Position numbers and translations under genes: made by a program
The notes under the pieces: model-generated
Databases searched by the model: none
Told to the model about the DNA's origin: nothing
What the model saw: only the letters and a program-made list of their open reading frames with translations
Shown here: piece by piece, positions 53,943 through 63,008 of the stretch
Numbering within the stretch: the first letter of the stretch is position 1
How the letters are laid out: every line of letters begins with the position of its first letter
Source: PALSA-894 sp963757565
GTDB taxonomy: Bacteria; Pseudomonadota; Alphaproteobacteria; Rhizobiales; Xanthobacteraceae
Direction of reading: 5' to 3'
DNA: 64,000 nucleotides
Assembly (NCBI GenBank): GCA_963757565.1
Contig: CAVWSB010000011.1
Span: 372,001-436,000, forward strand

Positions 53943-54876
53943 TCAGTTCTTTTGCCAGAAATGCCTCGACCTCAGCGCGGCTCGGCGCGCCGAGGATCCC
54001 GGCCCGTCGCGGTTTGTGCATTTGAGCGCGGCCGCGGCGGCCGAAAAGCGCACCGCGGTGCGGATATCCGCGCCTTCGGCAAGCATCAGCGTGAAAGCAC
54101 CGTGGAAGGTGTCGCCTGCACCGAGCGTGTCGACGACATCGACCGGAATGCCGGAAACTGACGCAACTCGCCGTCGTCGAGCCACAGCACATCGTTGCGC
54201 CCATCGGTCACGGCCAGAAACGATGTCGGTGCGTTTGGCAACATCGATCAGCCCGCGGCCAAGACTGTCAGTGCCAGCGGTCGCGCGCAGACCCTCCGCT
54301 GAAAATACGACATGCGATGCGATGCCAAGCAGGTCGTCGCTGTCGTGACGCGGCTCGTCGGCGTCAAGCACCGTCGGTATGCGGCGCGCGCGCGCCGCGA
54401 GCAAAACCTCGCGCACGAAGGCCGGGTAGCGATTGTCGGCCAGAACGGCGTCGGCGTCCCTGACCAGCGCACCGGCGTCGTCCGGCTTGGTCTGCGAAAG
54501 ACGCTCGTCGCGGAAATTCGCGATCGCGCGCTCGCCATGATTATCGATCGTGATGGCCGAAATCGAGGTCAGCACGCCCGGCACGCGCGGACAGGCCGAG
54601 CAGTCGATATTTTCCTTCGCGGCGAGCGCCAGAAAATTGTCGCCGACCGTGTCGGTGCCCGGCCGGTCCGCCGAGCGGGCCCGCGAAGCTTGCGCGCGCG
54701 CCAAGATGCGCAATCGCGACTGCGGCGTTCGCGCGCGTTGCCGCCGTTGATCGTGTCGAAAGCAGCTCGCCTGGGTCTTCACATCCGGGCGCGGAAAGTG
54801 CGCGTACGCGAAAGACAAGATCGAGCACCGCGATGCCGGTGCACAGCACGTGTTTGCGGGCGCTATCCAAAGACAC
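53943..54876 (-). CDS. PfkB family carbohydrate kinase (several frameshifts)
   Basis: A ribokinase-fold sugar kinase of about 310 residues. The start GTG 54876 (VSLDSARKHVLCTGIAVLDLVF) overlaps the nudC end by 14 bases. Pieces: AVAIAHLGARASFAGPLGGPAG; GTDTVGDNFLALAAKENID; ARARRIPTVLDADEP; a PfkB signature 2 DVVDTLGAGDTFHGAF with the catalytic Asp; and APSRAEVEAFLAK at the C-terminus. Frame changes occur near 54658, 54220, 54146, 53998 and 53953, mostly one-base insertions. Possible substrates include sulfofructose, fructose or ribose; undetermined. Confidence 0.8.
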
Positions 54877-55817
54877 CGTTACCCTCTTCGACCCAGGCGC
54901 GGATGATGTGGTGCGCGATCGCGATCGGCGGCGGGATGCTGATGCCGTCCGGATGCTCGCCACGGAACATCAGCACGACCTCATCACGGGTGAACCAGCG
55001 TGCGTCCTCGAGCTCGGTGCGATCGACCGTGATGTCGCGCGTGGTCGGCCCGTGCGTGACAGCCGATCATCAGCGACATCGGGAACGGCCAGGGCTGCGA
55101 GCGGAAATACTTCACCTCACCGCACACGATGCCGGCTTCCTCGAGCGTCTCGCGCCGCGCCGCATCCTCCATGCTTTCGCCAGGCTCGATGAAGCCCGCA
55201 AGGCATGACCACATGTTGTTGACGAAGCGGCCCGCGCGCCCGAGCAGGCACTTGTCGCCGTCGATTGCCAGCATGATGACGACCGGATCGGTACGCGGGA
55301 AATGCTCGACCTTGCAGTTCGGGCATTCGCGTTTCCAGCCGGCTTGCGACACGTTCGTCGCCACGCCGCAATTGGAACAGAAGCGATGGCGCGCGTGCCA
55401 AGCGAGCAGCGCCTTGCCTTCGGCGAGGGGCGCGAGATGCTCAGGCCCGACCAGCCCCTGCACGGCGATGGATCGCAGGTCGATCACGAGGAGATCGGGC
55501 CGGCCCTTCAGCTCCTTGGTCGCCTCCGGATCGAGCGCGATGCCGAAACGTCCGGCTTCGCCCGCGAGCCCGAGGAATACCGTTTCGGCGGATGGGGCGA
55601 GTGCACGCGCTTCATCCGGGCGAAATAACGGATCGAAGCCGCTGCCATTTTTCTTCAGCACCACCAGTTCGCCGCCGATCGCAAACACCGCGCTGCGTGC
55701 ATCGGCCTCGCAAGCCGCGAGGAACGTCGCATCCGTTCGCCGCTCGGCAACGCGCGCGAGCGTGCTGTCGGCGTATCCGAGCAGCGGTCTCGGCCCGAGG
55801 TCAGGGCGATGGGGCAT
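54863..55817 (-). CDS. nudC: NAD+/NADH diphosphatase NudC (one frameshift)
   Basis: A Nudix hydrolase of about 317 residues cleaving NADH and decapping NAD-capped RNA. A zinc ribbon is seen (FCSNCG and ECPNCK), the Nudix box is GFIEPGESMEDAARRETLEEAG, and the SQPWPFPMSLMIG motif is diagnostic of NudC. At 55049-55051 a CCC should be CC; beyond it the expected TELEDARWFTRDEV and IAIAHHIIRAW C-terminus is found in the other frame, ending at TAG 54863-54865. ATG 55817. Confidence 0.93.
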
Positions 55818-55883
55818 GAGAGAACTCCGGCAAGGGCGAGGAAATTCGCATGCTATCGCCGGGCTATCAAGCGAACATGCTCG

Positions 55884-56297
55884 TCATTCAAAGGAGATCT
55901 GCTTGCGCAACGCGCTGCTGAACGCGTCGCGTTGATCGCGCTCATAGCCGCGCGCCGGAGTAACCCCCCATACCGGCTTCGGCCACGCCGCATCGTTGCG
56001 GAACCGGGCGATGACATGGACATGAAGTTGCGGTACGGCATTGCCGAGCGCGGCGATGTTGAGCTTGTGACACGCCGTGACGCCGCGCAGCACACGGGCG
56101 ACCTGCGCGATTTCGCTCATGAGGCGCGCCTGTTCCGCTTCAATGAGATCGATCACCTCCGTGACGTCCGGCCGGCGCGGCACGAGGATGACCCACGGAT
56201 AATTCGCGTCGTTCATCAGCAGCACGCGTGTGAGCGACAGGTCGCCGAGGCTGATCGTATCGCGTTCGAGTTGCGGGTGGAGCGACCAGTCGGCCAT
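55884..56297 (-). CDS. HIT family protein
   Basis: A 137-residue histidine-triad nucleotide hydrolase/transferase. The HIT motif is visible as QLHVHVIARF (His-phi-His-phi) around residue 90, preceded by KLNIAALGNAVP. The start gives WSLHPQLERDTI and NYPWVILVPRRPDV, typical of a group of alphaproteobacterial HIT proteins. It lies upstream of, and divergent from, the 4.5S RNA gene. Substrate is unknown. Confidence 0.88.
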   Translation of the reverse strand: MADWSLHPQLERDTISLGDLSLTRVLLMNDANYPWVILVPRRPDVTEVIDLIEAEQARLMSEIAQVARVLRGVTACHKLNIAALGNAVPQLHVHVIARFRNDAAWPKPVWGVTPARGYERDQRDAFSSALRKQISFE

Positions 56298-56358
56298 GAG
56301 CGGTTCCGGATGCGGGAGCGGAGCCGGGGAAAGCTATCACGCCGCGCCGCCGCGGCGC

Positions 56359-56387
56359 TTGCATTCGTGCTTTGTTCGCCCGATATA
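56359..56387 (+). promoter_or_regulatory. Sigma-70-type promoter for the 4.5S RNA
   Basis: TTGCAT (56359-56364) and GATATA (56382-56387) are separated by 17 bases, an ideal spacing for housekeeping sigma. Transcription would begin about 56393-56394, the base where the 4.5S RNA stem begins. Confidence 0.7.
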
Positions 56388-56389
56388 GG

Positions 56390-56491
56390 TTGCGGGAGGT
56401 TGGCGGTGGACGAGCCACTCGCCAACCGGGTCAGGTCCGGAAGGAAGCAGCCCTAACGAGCTTCGACTCGGGTCGCTCGTCAGCCTCCCAC
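56390..56491 (+). ncRNA. ffs: Signal recognition particle RNA (4.5S)
   Basis: About 100 bases with the universal SRP signature GGTCAGGTCCGGAAGGAAGC and AGCCCTAACGA, which is the domain IV Ffh-binding loop. The ends pair: GGGAGG at 56394-56399 with CCTCCC at 56483-56488 closes the hairpin. It lies about 150 bases upstream of dnaX, its classical position in proteobacteria. It guides co-translational targeting of membrane proteins with Ffh. Confidence 0.95.
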
Positions 56492-56500
56492 TTGCACAAC

Positions 56501-56620
56501 TGTCATTCCGGGGCGCGACGAGCGCGAGCCCAGGAATCGCATAGGCCCGATACCGTTCCGTATTACGTCATTTCGGGGTTATGGATTCCGGACAGCCGCT
56601 GTGCGGCTCCCAGGAATGAC
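56501..56620. repeat. Dispersed palindromic element between ffs and dnaX
   Basis: Left arm GTCATTCCGGGGCGCGACGA ... GAGCCCAGGAATC mirrors right arm ATGGATTCCGGACAGCCGCT ... GGCTCCCAGGAATGAC, with each arm forming a hairpin of its own. It fills the gap between the 4.5S RNA and dnaX and ends 18 bases before the dnaX ATG. Confidence 0.75.
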
Positions 56621-56637
56621 ATCGGATCAGGGCCACG

Positions 56638-58446
56638 ATGAACGACGCCACGAGCCCCGGACTGGACCTTGGCGGCGCGCAGCCCGGCTATCGCGTGCTG
56701 GCGCGCAAATATCGCCCCGCGACCTTTGCCGACCTGATCGGCCAGGACGCGATGGTGCGCACCATCTCGAATGCGTTCGAGAGTGGCCGCATTCCCCAGG
56801 CCTGGATTCTGACTGGCGTGCGCGGGGTCGGAAAAACCACGACCGCCCGCATCCTCGCCCGCGCGCTGAATTACGAACTGCCCGACGGCTCGGTGAAGGG
56901 CCCGACCATCCACATGAACGTGCCCGGCGTCCACGATCAGGCGATCATGGAAAGCCGCCATGTCGACGTGATCGAGATGGACGCGGCCTCGCACAACGGC
57001 GTCGATGATGTGCGCCAGATCAACGAGGCGGTGCGCTATTCGCCGGTGTCGGCGCGCTACAAGGTTTACATCCTCGACGAAGTGCACATGCTTTCTACGG
57101 CGGCGTTCAACGCGCTGCTCAAGACGCTGGAAGAGCCGCCGCCGCATGTGAAGTTCGTATTCGCCACGACCGAAATCCGCAAAGTCCCGATCACCATTCT
57201 GTCACGCTGCCAGCGCTTCGACCTGCGCCGCGTCGATGCGGCACTGTTGGTCAAACATCTCGAAGGCGTTTGCGCCAAGGAAAACATTACAGCAGAGCCG
57301 GAGGCGCTCGGGTTGATCGCCCGCGCCTCCGAAGGTTCGGTGCGCGACGCGCTCTCGCTGATGGATCAGGCGATCGCGCATGCGGCGGGCAGCGTGCGCG
57401 CCGAAGACATCCGCCAGATGCTCGGCCTCGCCGACCGCACGCGTATCATTGATCTGTTTGATGCGCTGATGCGCGGCGATATGGCCACGGCGCTCGGCGA
57501 GCTACGCGATCAATATGATTCCGGCGCCGACCCGGCGGTGGTGCTCTCCGATCTCGCCGAGTTCACCCATTTCGTGACGCGCGTGAAAGTGGTGCCTGCT
57601 GTGGCCGACGACGTGTCTCTGGCCGAGGCCGAGCGCACGCGCGGGCGCGATTTCGCCACCAAGCTCTCGATGCGGGTGCTCTCGCGTACATGGCAGATGC
57701 TGTTCAAAGGCCTTGAGGAAGTGCAGGAGGCGGGTAAGCCGCTCGCTGCCGCCGAGATGGTGCTGGTGCGCATCGCCTACGCGGCTGACCTGCCGACGCC
57801 GGATGAAATCATCCGCGATATCCGCGAAAACGGTGCGGCGACGCCGGCGCCCACAAATGGTGGCGGTTCACCGCGCCCCAGCCTCGCGCCCCGTGGCGAT
57901 GCTCCGCGCGGTGGCCCGCGTGCCTCGCTTGCGCCCGCGCAGCTTGTCTCGGCGCAGCTGCCTGATATCGCGACCCTGCGCGCGGATGCGGCACCGACGA
58001 CCATGATCGCCACGTTCCCGGCGCTGATCGCGCTCGCGAACGAGAAGCGCGACATCCTGATGAAATCCGCGCTTGAGCGCGACGTGCGGCTGGTGCGTAT
58101 CGAGGATGGCAAGCTCGAGATTGCGCTGGAGCCGAGCGCGCGCAAGACGGTCGTGCAGGATCTGCAGCGCAAGATTTCCGAATGGACCGGCAGGCGCTGG
58201 ATGGTCGCGGTCTCATCCGAGCAGGGCGCGCCAACGGTTGCGTCGGAGAACCAGGCGAAGCGCAGTGAGCTGGAGCAAGGCGTGCGCGCGGATCCGCTGG
58301 TGCAGGCGGTGCTGGCGCGTTTTCCCGGCGCCGAGATCGTCGGCGTGCGGCGGCGCGACGATGCGGCGCCGGACCTGCCGCTTCCGAACAATGACGAGCC
58401 ACCTCCAAACCCCGACGACTACGGCGCGGACGACGACGACAGGTGA
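56638..58446 (+). CDS. dnaX: DNA polymerase III subunit gamma/tau
   Basis: A 602-residue clamp-loader ATPase. Walker A is LTGVRGVGKTTTARILARAL (about 60-79), Walker B DEVHML, sensor 1 FATTEIRKVPITILSRCQRF, with the expected MDAASHNGVDDVRQI. The four Cys of the zinc module found in E. coli DnaX are absent in the corresponding segment (LPDGSVKGPTIHMNVPGVHDQA). A Pro/Ala-rich linker (about 400-440) precedes the tau C-terminal domain, whose acidic end has DDYGADDDDR. Followed by ybaB after three bases. Confidence 0.96.
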   Translation: MNDATSPGLDLGGAQPGYRVLARKYRPATFADLIGQDAMVRTISNAFESGRIPQAWILTGVRGVGKTTTARILARALNYELPDGSVKGPTIHMNVPGVHDQAIMESRHVDVIEMDAASHNGVDDVRQINEAVRYSPVSARYKVYILDEVHMLSTAAFNALLKTLEEPPPHVKFVFATTEIRKVPITILSRCQRFDLRRVDAALLVKHLEGVCAKENITAEPEALGLIARASEGSVRDALSLMDQAIAHAAGSVRAEDIRQMLGLADRTRIIDLFDALMRGDMATALGELRDQYDSGADPAVVLSDLAEFTHFVTRVKVVPAVADDVSLAEAERTRGRDFATKLSMRVLSRTWQMLFKGLEEVQEAGKPLAAAEMVLVRIAYAADLPTPDEIIRDIRENGAATPAPTNGGGSPRPSLAPRGDAPRGGPRASLAPAQLVSAQLPDIATLRADAAPTTMIATFPALIALANEKRDILMKSALERDVRLVRIEDGKLEIALEPSARKTVVQDLQRKISEWTGRRWMVAVSSEQGAPTVASENQAKRSELEQGVRADPLVQAVLARFPGAEIVGVRRRDDAAPDLPLPNNDEPPPNPDDYGADDDDR

Positions 58447-58449
58447 TGC

Positions 58450-58770
58450 ATGGCTGGTTTCCTCGACATGATGAAGCAGGCGACGCAGCTTCAGGCCAAG
58501 ATGCAGGAGATGCAGGCCGAACTCGACCAGATCACGGTCGATGGCGCGGCCGGCGGCGGCATGGTGTCGGTCACGATGACCGCCAAGGGCGAGCTGAAGA
58601 GCGTGCGCATCGATGACTCGCTGGTGAAGCCCGGTGAGAAGGAGATCATCGAGGACCTGATCGTCGCCGCGCATGCGGACGCGCGGCGCAAGGCCGAGAC
58701 GTTGCTTGCGGAGAAGATGAAAGGCCTGACCGGCGGACTGCCGCTGCCGCCGGGGCTGAAGTTGTTTTAA
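58450..58770 (+). CDS. ybaB: YbaB/EbfC nucleoid-associated protein
   Basis: A 106-residue DNA-binding protein of the YbaB family, acting as a dimer on the nucleoid. The N-terminal coiled helix MMKQATQLQAKMQEMQAELD and the conserved GGGMVSVTMTAKGELKSVRID segment are diagnostic. It sits in the conserved dnaX-ybaB-recR operon, with its stop overlapping recR by one base (TAATG). Confidence 0.95.
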   Translation: MAGFLDMMKQATQLQAKMQEMQAELDQITVDGAAGGGMVSVTMTAKGELKSVRIDDSLVKPGEKEIIEDLIVAAHADARRKAETLLAEKMKGLTGGLPLPPGLKLF

Positions 58771-59372
58771 TGGCCGCCGTCGCCGGACCTGAAATCGAGC
58801 GCCTGATCCAGTTGCTCGCCCGCCTGCCGGGCCTCGGCCCGCGCTCGGCGCGCCGCGCCGCGTTGCATCTGATCAAGAAGCGCGAGCAGCTGATGGCGCC
58901 GCTTGCCGGCGCGATCCAGACAGCGATCGACAAGATCGTGGTGTGCGGCACCTGCGGCAATATCGATTCGCAGAATCCCTGCACGGTGTGCGTCGATCCG
59001 CGCCGCGATCAATCCGTGATCGTGGTGGTGGCGGATGTCGCGGACCTGTGGGCGCTGGAGCGGGCAGGGGCCATCAACGCGCGCTATCACATGCTTGGCG
59101 GCACGCTCTCCCCGCTGGATGGCATCGGGCCGGGCGATCTCACCATCGATGCGCTGGTATCGCGCGCGCACGATCCGGTGGTGAGCGAGGTGATCCTGGC
59201 GCTCAACGCCACGGTCGACGGGCAGACGACCGCGCATTACATCACGGACCTGCTGCGAGACGCGAACGTGAAGGTCACGCGGCTCGCGCATGGCGTACCG
59301 GTCGGCGGCGAACTCGACTATCTCGATGAGGGTACGCTCTCGGCGGCGATCAGGCAGCGGACGTTGTTCTAG
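58770..59372 (+). CDS. recR: Recombination protein RecR
   Basis: A 200-residue RecF-pathway protein acting with RecO and RecF in gap repair. Helix-hairpin-helix LARLPGLGPRSARRAALH is at the N-terminus, a zinc motif CGTCGNID...CTVC follows, and a Toprim domain has VIVVVADVADLWALER and HMLGGTLSPLDGIGPGDL. Final gene of the dnaX operon; converges on ampG 11 bases away. Confidence 0.97.
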   Translation: MAAVAGPEIERLIQLLARLPGLGPRSARRAALHLIKKREQLMAPLAGAIQTAIDKIVVCGTCGNIDSQNPCTVCVDPRRDQSVIVVVADVADLWALERAGAINARYHMLGGTLSPLDGIGPGDLTIDALVSRAHDPVVSEVILALNATVDGQTTAHYITDLLRDANVKVTRLAHGVPVGGELDYLDEGTLSAAIRQRTLF

Positions 59373-59383
59373 CCTCACTCCGC

Positions 59384-60752
59384 TCATTCTCGCGCGAGCT
59401 GCTGCTTGCTGTTGACCAACGCAGCGAAATGCCCGCGCGCCTGCAGCCACGCAAGCAGCAGCAATCCCGGTATCCCGGCGAATGCACAGATCGCGAAGAA
59501 CCACGCCCATCCGGTGGCTTCGGCGACGAACCCGGCGCCTGCGGACAGGTAGGTGCGTCCGACCGCCGACAACGCAGTGAGCAGCGCGAACTGCGTCGCG
59601 GTGTGCAGCGGGTTGCGGCAGAGCGCCGAGAGGTAGCTCACGAAGATCACTGTGCCGATCGCACTGGTGAAATTCTCCACCGTGATGGCAAACGAGAGCC
59701 ACCTGCCGTCCTTGCCGACGATGGCCTGCCAGGTGAACGCGAAGTTCGCAGCCGCCTGCAGCAGACCGCCGATCCATAGACATGTGACCAGCGGGAACGC
59801 CCGCGCCACGTAGCCGCCCGCAAAGCCGCCGAGCAGCGTTGCGGCAAAGCCGAGCCCCTTGATGATGTTGGCGTAGTCGACGCGCGTAAAGCCGAGGTCG
59901 ATAACGAACGCCGCCGTCATCGCGCCTGCGAGTGCATCGGTGAACTTGAACAGCACCACGAAGGCGAGCACCACGACCGCCATATCGCGCAGCATGAAGT
60001 CGCCGAACGCGGTGCGCGCGGTCCGGTAAACGCGCGTGAGCTTGCCTTCGCTGGCGTGGCGCGCATGATCTGCTGAAACGGCGGCGGATTTGTCCGGTTC
60101 GGTCGCAAGGATGGCGGCCGCAAGCCCGATCAGCACAAACAGCCCCATGACGAGGTAGCCCGCGGTCCAGGCGCCGGCACGCGCGAAACCGGCAAACGAT
60201 CTCGAACCCGGTCACGATGTAGAGCGCACCTGCGGTCGAAAGCAGATTCGCGACGCGATAGGCCGCCACATAGGAGGCCATGCCGGCCGCCTGCTCGTTT
60301 TCCGGCAGGCTCTCGACGCGGAACGCGTCGATCACGATATCCTGCGTGGCTGACGCGGTCGCGACCATGAGCGCCGCCGCAATCAGCAGGCCGGGTCCGG
60401 ACTTCGGGTCGCATAACGCGAGCAGGCCGATCGCCGCCATGAGCAATAACTGCGAGAACACCAGCCAGCCGCGCCGCCGCCCGAAGCGGCGCGACAGGAC
60501 CGGCACGTCGAGCGCGTCGACCACCGGCGCCCAGAGAAACTTGATGGTATAGGGCGTGCCGATGATGGCGAAGAGCCCGATGGTGCGCAGGTTGACGCCG
60601 CTTTCGGTCGCCCACACCTGCAGGGTCGAGCCCGACAGCGCGAGCGGCAGTCCGGACGAAAAGCCGAGAAACAGAATGACCAGTACGCGCGGCTGCAGAT
60701 AGACCGCGTACACGTCGCGCCAGGCACTTCGATTGTCATTGGGCGCGGTCAT
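59384..60752 (-). CDS. ampG: AmpG-type muropeptide MFS permease (one frameshift)
   Basis: A major-facilitator permease of about 455 residues importing anhydro-muropeptides for peptidoglycan recycling. ATG 60752 starts MTAPNDNRSAWRD. N-terminal signatures QPRVLVILFLGFSSGLPLALSGSTLQ and GTPYTIKFLWAPVVDALDVP match AmpG, with a GRRRGW loop. At 60194-60196 an AAA should be AA; removal joins the first half to AFVVLFKFTDALAGAMTAAFV and the rest. Nearby Yej genes offer an alternative muropeptide importer. Confidence 0.9.
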
Positions 60753-60765
60753 GCGCGGATTCCGC

Positions 60766-60846
60766 TCGTCCCCGCGGAAGCGGGGACCCAGAGACAAAGG
60801 TCGAATCAGCCGCGATTTCTGGATTCCCGCTTACGCGGGAATGAAC
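60766..60846. repeat. Dispersed palindromic element upstream of ampG
   Basis: TCGTCCCCGCGGAAGCGGGG ... ACCCAG on the left is followed by CTGGATTCCCGCTTACGCGG ... GAATGAACGG on the right, each a hairpin and together an imperfect inverted pair with about 30 bases between. It lies just upstream of the ampG start, so it would be in its leader or promoter region. Confidence 0.72.
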
Positions 60847-60869
60847 GGAAGGCAAAATCGAGCGGATGC

Positions 60870-61313
60870 CTAATGGCTGACCGTTTGCGTCGGCGCCGCA
60901 GCGCGCAGCGTGTACATCGTCAGCGGCGGCGTAAACGTCCACTCGATGTCGCCGATCTCGGTCTTCTGCACGCCGTGCGCCGTAACCTGCACCTGATAGA
61001 TCGAATAGGTGCTGTGGTTGGCGGCCAGATTGCGCTCGAAGCGGACGGTACGCATCCGCACATCGGCCTTCACGGCGTAGATGCAGACGTTGTGCCCAAG
61101 CCGGCTGTTGATGTCCGAGACCACGCGCTGCGGATCTGCGCCGCGTTCGGCAAACTCGGCAACGCGCTCGATCAGCGCCGCCGATTCGCAGAACAAGCCT
61201 TTTTCGTAGGTCCCCGGATTTGCTGGCGCCCCGAACACCAGCGCGGCAGGGAGCAGATAAGCCCCGACCCCAAGATCCAATGTCAGCCCCTTCGCCCCGG
61301 CGAAGTGTCCCAA
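60870..61313 (-). CDS. Hypothetical protein with possible membrane anchor
   Basis: A 147-residue protein not recognised. It may be exported or membrane-attached: LGVGAYLLPAALVFGAPA near the start is hydrophobic. The rest includes AALIERVAEFAERGADPQRVVSDINSRLG, a Cys in HNVCIYAVKADVRM, and IYQVQVTAHGVQKTEIGDIEWTFTPPL. It lies between ampG and rmuC on the minus strand; the repeat is near its 3' side. Start is uncertain. Confidence 0.6.
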   Translation of the reverse strand: MGHFAGAKGLTLDLGVGAYLLPAALVFGAPANPGTYEKGLFCESAALIERVAEFAERGADPQRVVSDINSRLGHNVCIYAVKADVRMRTVRFERNLAANHSTYSIYQVQVTAHGVQKTEIGDIEWTFTPPLTMYTLRAAAPTQTVSH

Positions 61314-61368
61314 CCGCGAATTTGGAAAGCTTATGATTAACAGAAGATGAACGAACTATGTCTTTTGA

Positions 61369-62562
61369 CTATTCGGCCGCCGTCACCTTCCGCAGCGGCG
61401 AGGGAATGACGCTGCGCGCCGTTGCTGCCGGCGCATCTTCCTCGCCGAACTCCATCGCCTCGATGCGTCCACCGCGACGGGCCACTTTCTCGGACGACGT
61501 GACGATCTCGGCGATATCCTTGTTGGCCTGGCCGAAGTGCTTTTGCAGGTTCAGCACGCGCTCGTGCAACCGGCCGAGGTCCTGCATCAGGTGACCCACT
61601 TCGGTGCGAATTTCGTAGGCCGCCTCGCGCATGCGGGCATCCTTTTGAATTTGCTGCATGACCTGAATCGCGAGCAGCAGCAAAGACGGCGACACCAGAA
61701 CGACTTGCGCCCGGTAGGCCTTCTGAATCAGGTCGTCAAAGCGATCATAAAGATCGGCATAGACCGACTCGGATGGCACGAACATCAGCGCAAGATCCTG
61801 CGTCTCGCCCGGAATGAGATAGCGCTCGGCAATATCCGTGAAGTGCCTTGTGATGTCCTGGCGGATGCGACGGGCGGCGACGTCGCGCTGCTCCTCGTTG
61901 GCGGCTTCGTTCAGTGCCGTGATGGCTTCCAGCGGAAACTTCGCGTCGATGATGAGCGGGCGATCGTCGTTGGGCAGGAAGATCGCGCAGTCCGGCCGCC
62001 GGTTATTTGAAAGCGTGTGCTGGAATTTGTACGAATCCTTCGGCAGCCCGTCCTGGACAATGGCCTCCATGCGGCCTTGCCCGAATGCGCCGCGCGCCTG
62101 CTTGTTGCCGAGAATCTGGCGGAGCGATGTCACCTGTGACGACAATTCGGTGATGTTCTTCTGCGCCCCGTCGATCACGGCGAGCCGCTCGTTCAGCTTC
62201 GCCAGGTTTTGCATCGTGTGCTGGGTCGAGGACTGCATCGACTGCCCGAGCCGGTGTGTGGCGGCGTCGAGCCGTTCGCCGACCGTGCGCGCAAGCTCCG
62301 CCTGCCGCCCGGAGATCACCTCGCGCATCGTGTTGAGGCTGCCGGCGGTCTCGGCCTGGATGCGCGTCAGTTCGGCCATGCGCTCTTCGAGTTCGCCCGT
62401 GTGCACGTTCTGGCGCGCCGCCTCCTCATGGCGCGCCCGCGAGGCGCGCCCAAGCATGATCGCGATGGCGGTGAGCAGCACGAGGGCCGCACAGGCGAAT
62501 GCCGTGACGGCGTCCGCGACGGTCAGAACGCTTCCGCCGATGATGAGGAAGGTTTCGGTCAT
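61369..62562 (-). CDS. rmuC: DNA recombination protein RmuC
   Basis: A 397-residue RmuC protein. A membrane anchor (ADAVTAFACAALVLLTAIAIML) is followed by a coiled coil (about 40-150, including QAELARTVGERLDAATHRLGQSM) and the nuclease-like RmuC domain with SNNRRPDCAIFLPNDDRPLIIDAKFPLEAI (Asp and Lys of a PD-(D/E)xK-like core, about residues 185-215). RmuC limits rearrangements at inverted repeats. The frame is intact. Confidence 0.94.
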   Translation of the reverse strand: MTETFLIIGGSVLTVADAVTAFACAALVLLTAIAIMLGRASRARHEEAARQNVHTGELEERMAELTRIQAETAGSLNTMREVISGRQAELARTVGERLDAATHRLGQSMQSSTQHTMQNLAKLNERLAVIDGAQKNITELSSQVTSLRQILGNKQARGAFGQGRMEAIVQDGLPKDSYKFQHTLSNNRRPDCAIFLPNDDRPLIIDAKFPLEAITALNEAANEEQRDVAARRIRQDITRHFTDIAERYLIPGETQDLALMFVPSESVYADLYDRFDDLIQKAYRAQVVLVSPSLLLLAIQVMQQIQKDARMREAAYEIRTEVGHLMQDLGRLHERVLNLQKHFGQANKDIAEIVTSSEKVARRGGRIEAMEFGEEDAPAATARSVIPSPLRKVTAAE

Positions 62563-62711
62563 GCGTCTTATTTACGCGATTCGCGCGTCCAGGGAACGAA
62601 GAGAGAACATAATTTCAAAAGTTCCGCAATCGTGGTTATCGTTGTGTTCACGCCCGGTTCAGCGGCGAGGGCGCTTGCTGGCATAGGCGGGGGTAACAAG
62701 GAGAGAGAAGC

Positions 62712-62915
62712 ATGCGCAAACTCATTCTGATCGCACTGGCCGGAGCCGCGATGGCGCTGGTCGTTCCACAGTTCGCGTCCGCAACGCCGCTGGCGCCTGC
62801 CGGTCTCAGCAATGCCGCCGCCAGCGTGGCGGGGCCGACCGAGGTTCGCTGGTGGCGTCGTGGTGGTGGTGGTTGGCACCGCGGCTATTGCTGGCGTCAT
62901 CCGCGCCGGTGCTGA
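62712..62915 (+). CDS. Small secreted Gly/Trp/His-rich peptide
   Basis: A 67-residue peptide with a signal peptide (LILIALAGAAMALVVPQFASA) and a short mature part ending RWWRRGGGGWHRGYCWRHPRR plus C. Such Arg/His/Cys-rich small secreted proteins are common in Rhizobiales and remain uncharacterised. GGAGAG upstream (62700 region) is a good ribosome site. A terminator follows. Confidence 0.75.
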   Translation: MRKLILIALAGAAMALVVPQFASATPLAPAGLSNAAASVAGPTEVRWWRRGGGGWHRGYCWRHPRRC

Positions 62916-62934
62916 ACGGCCTGACCTGATCAGG

Positions 62935-62963
62935 CGGCCGGCGCGACGCAGCGCCGGCCGTTT
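62935..62963 (+). terminator. Rho-independent terminator after the small secreted peptide
   Basis: CGGCCGGCGC and GCGCCGGCCG form a perfect 10-bp stem around GACGCA, followed by TTTG. The T tract is short, but the position, 20 bases after the stop, fits termination. Confidence 0.7.
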
Positions 62964-63008
62964 GCGTTGCGGTTGACCCCGCGAAGGGCCCCGCTTAAAT
63001 CGCCGCGC

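Noticed and set aside
53778..53945. Small plus-strand membrane peptide after the YeeE/YedE gene
   Set aside because: It needs a frameshift from a weak start, has no family similarity and partly overlaps the kinase end.
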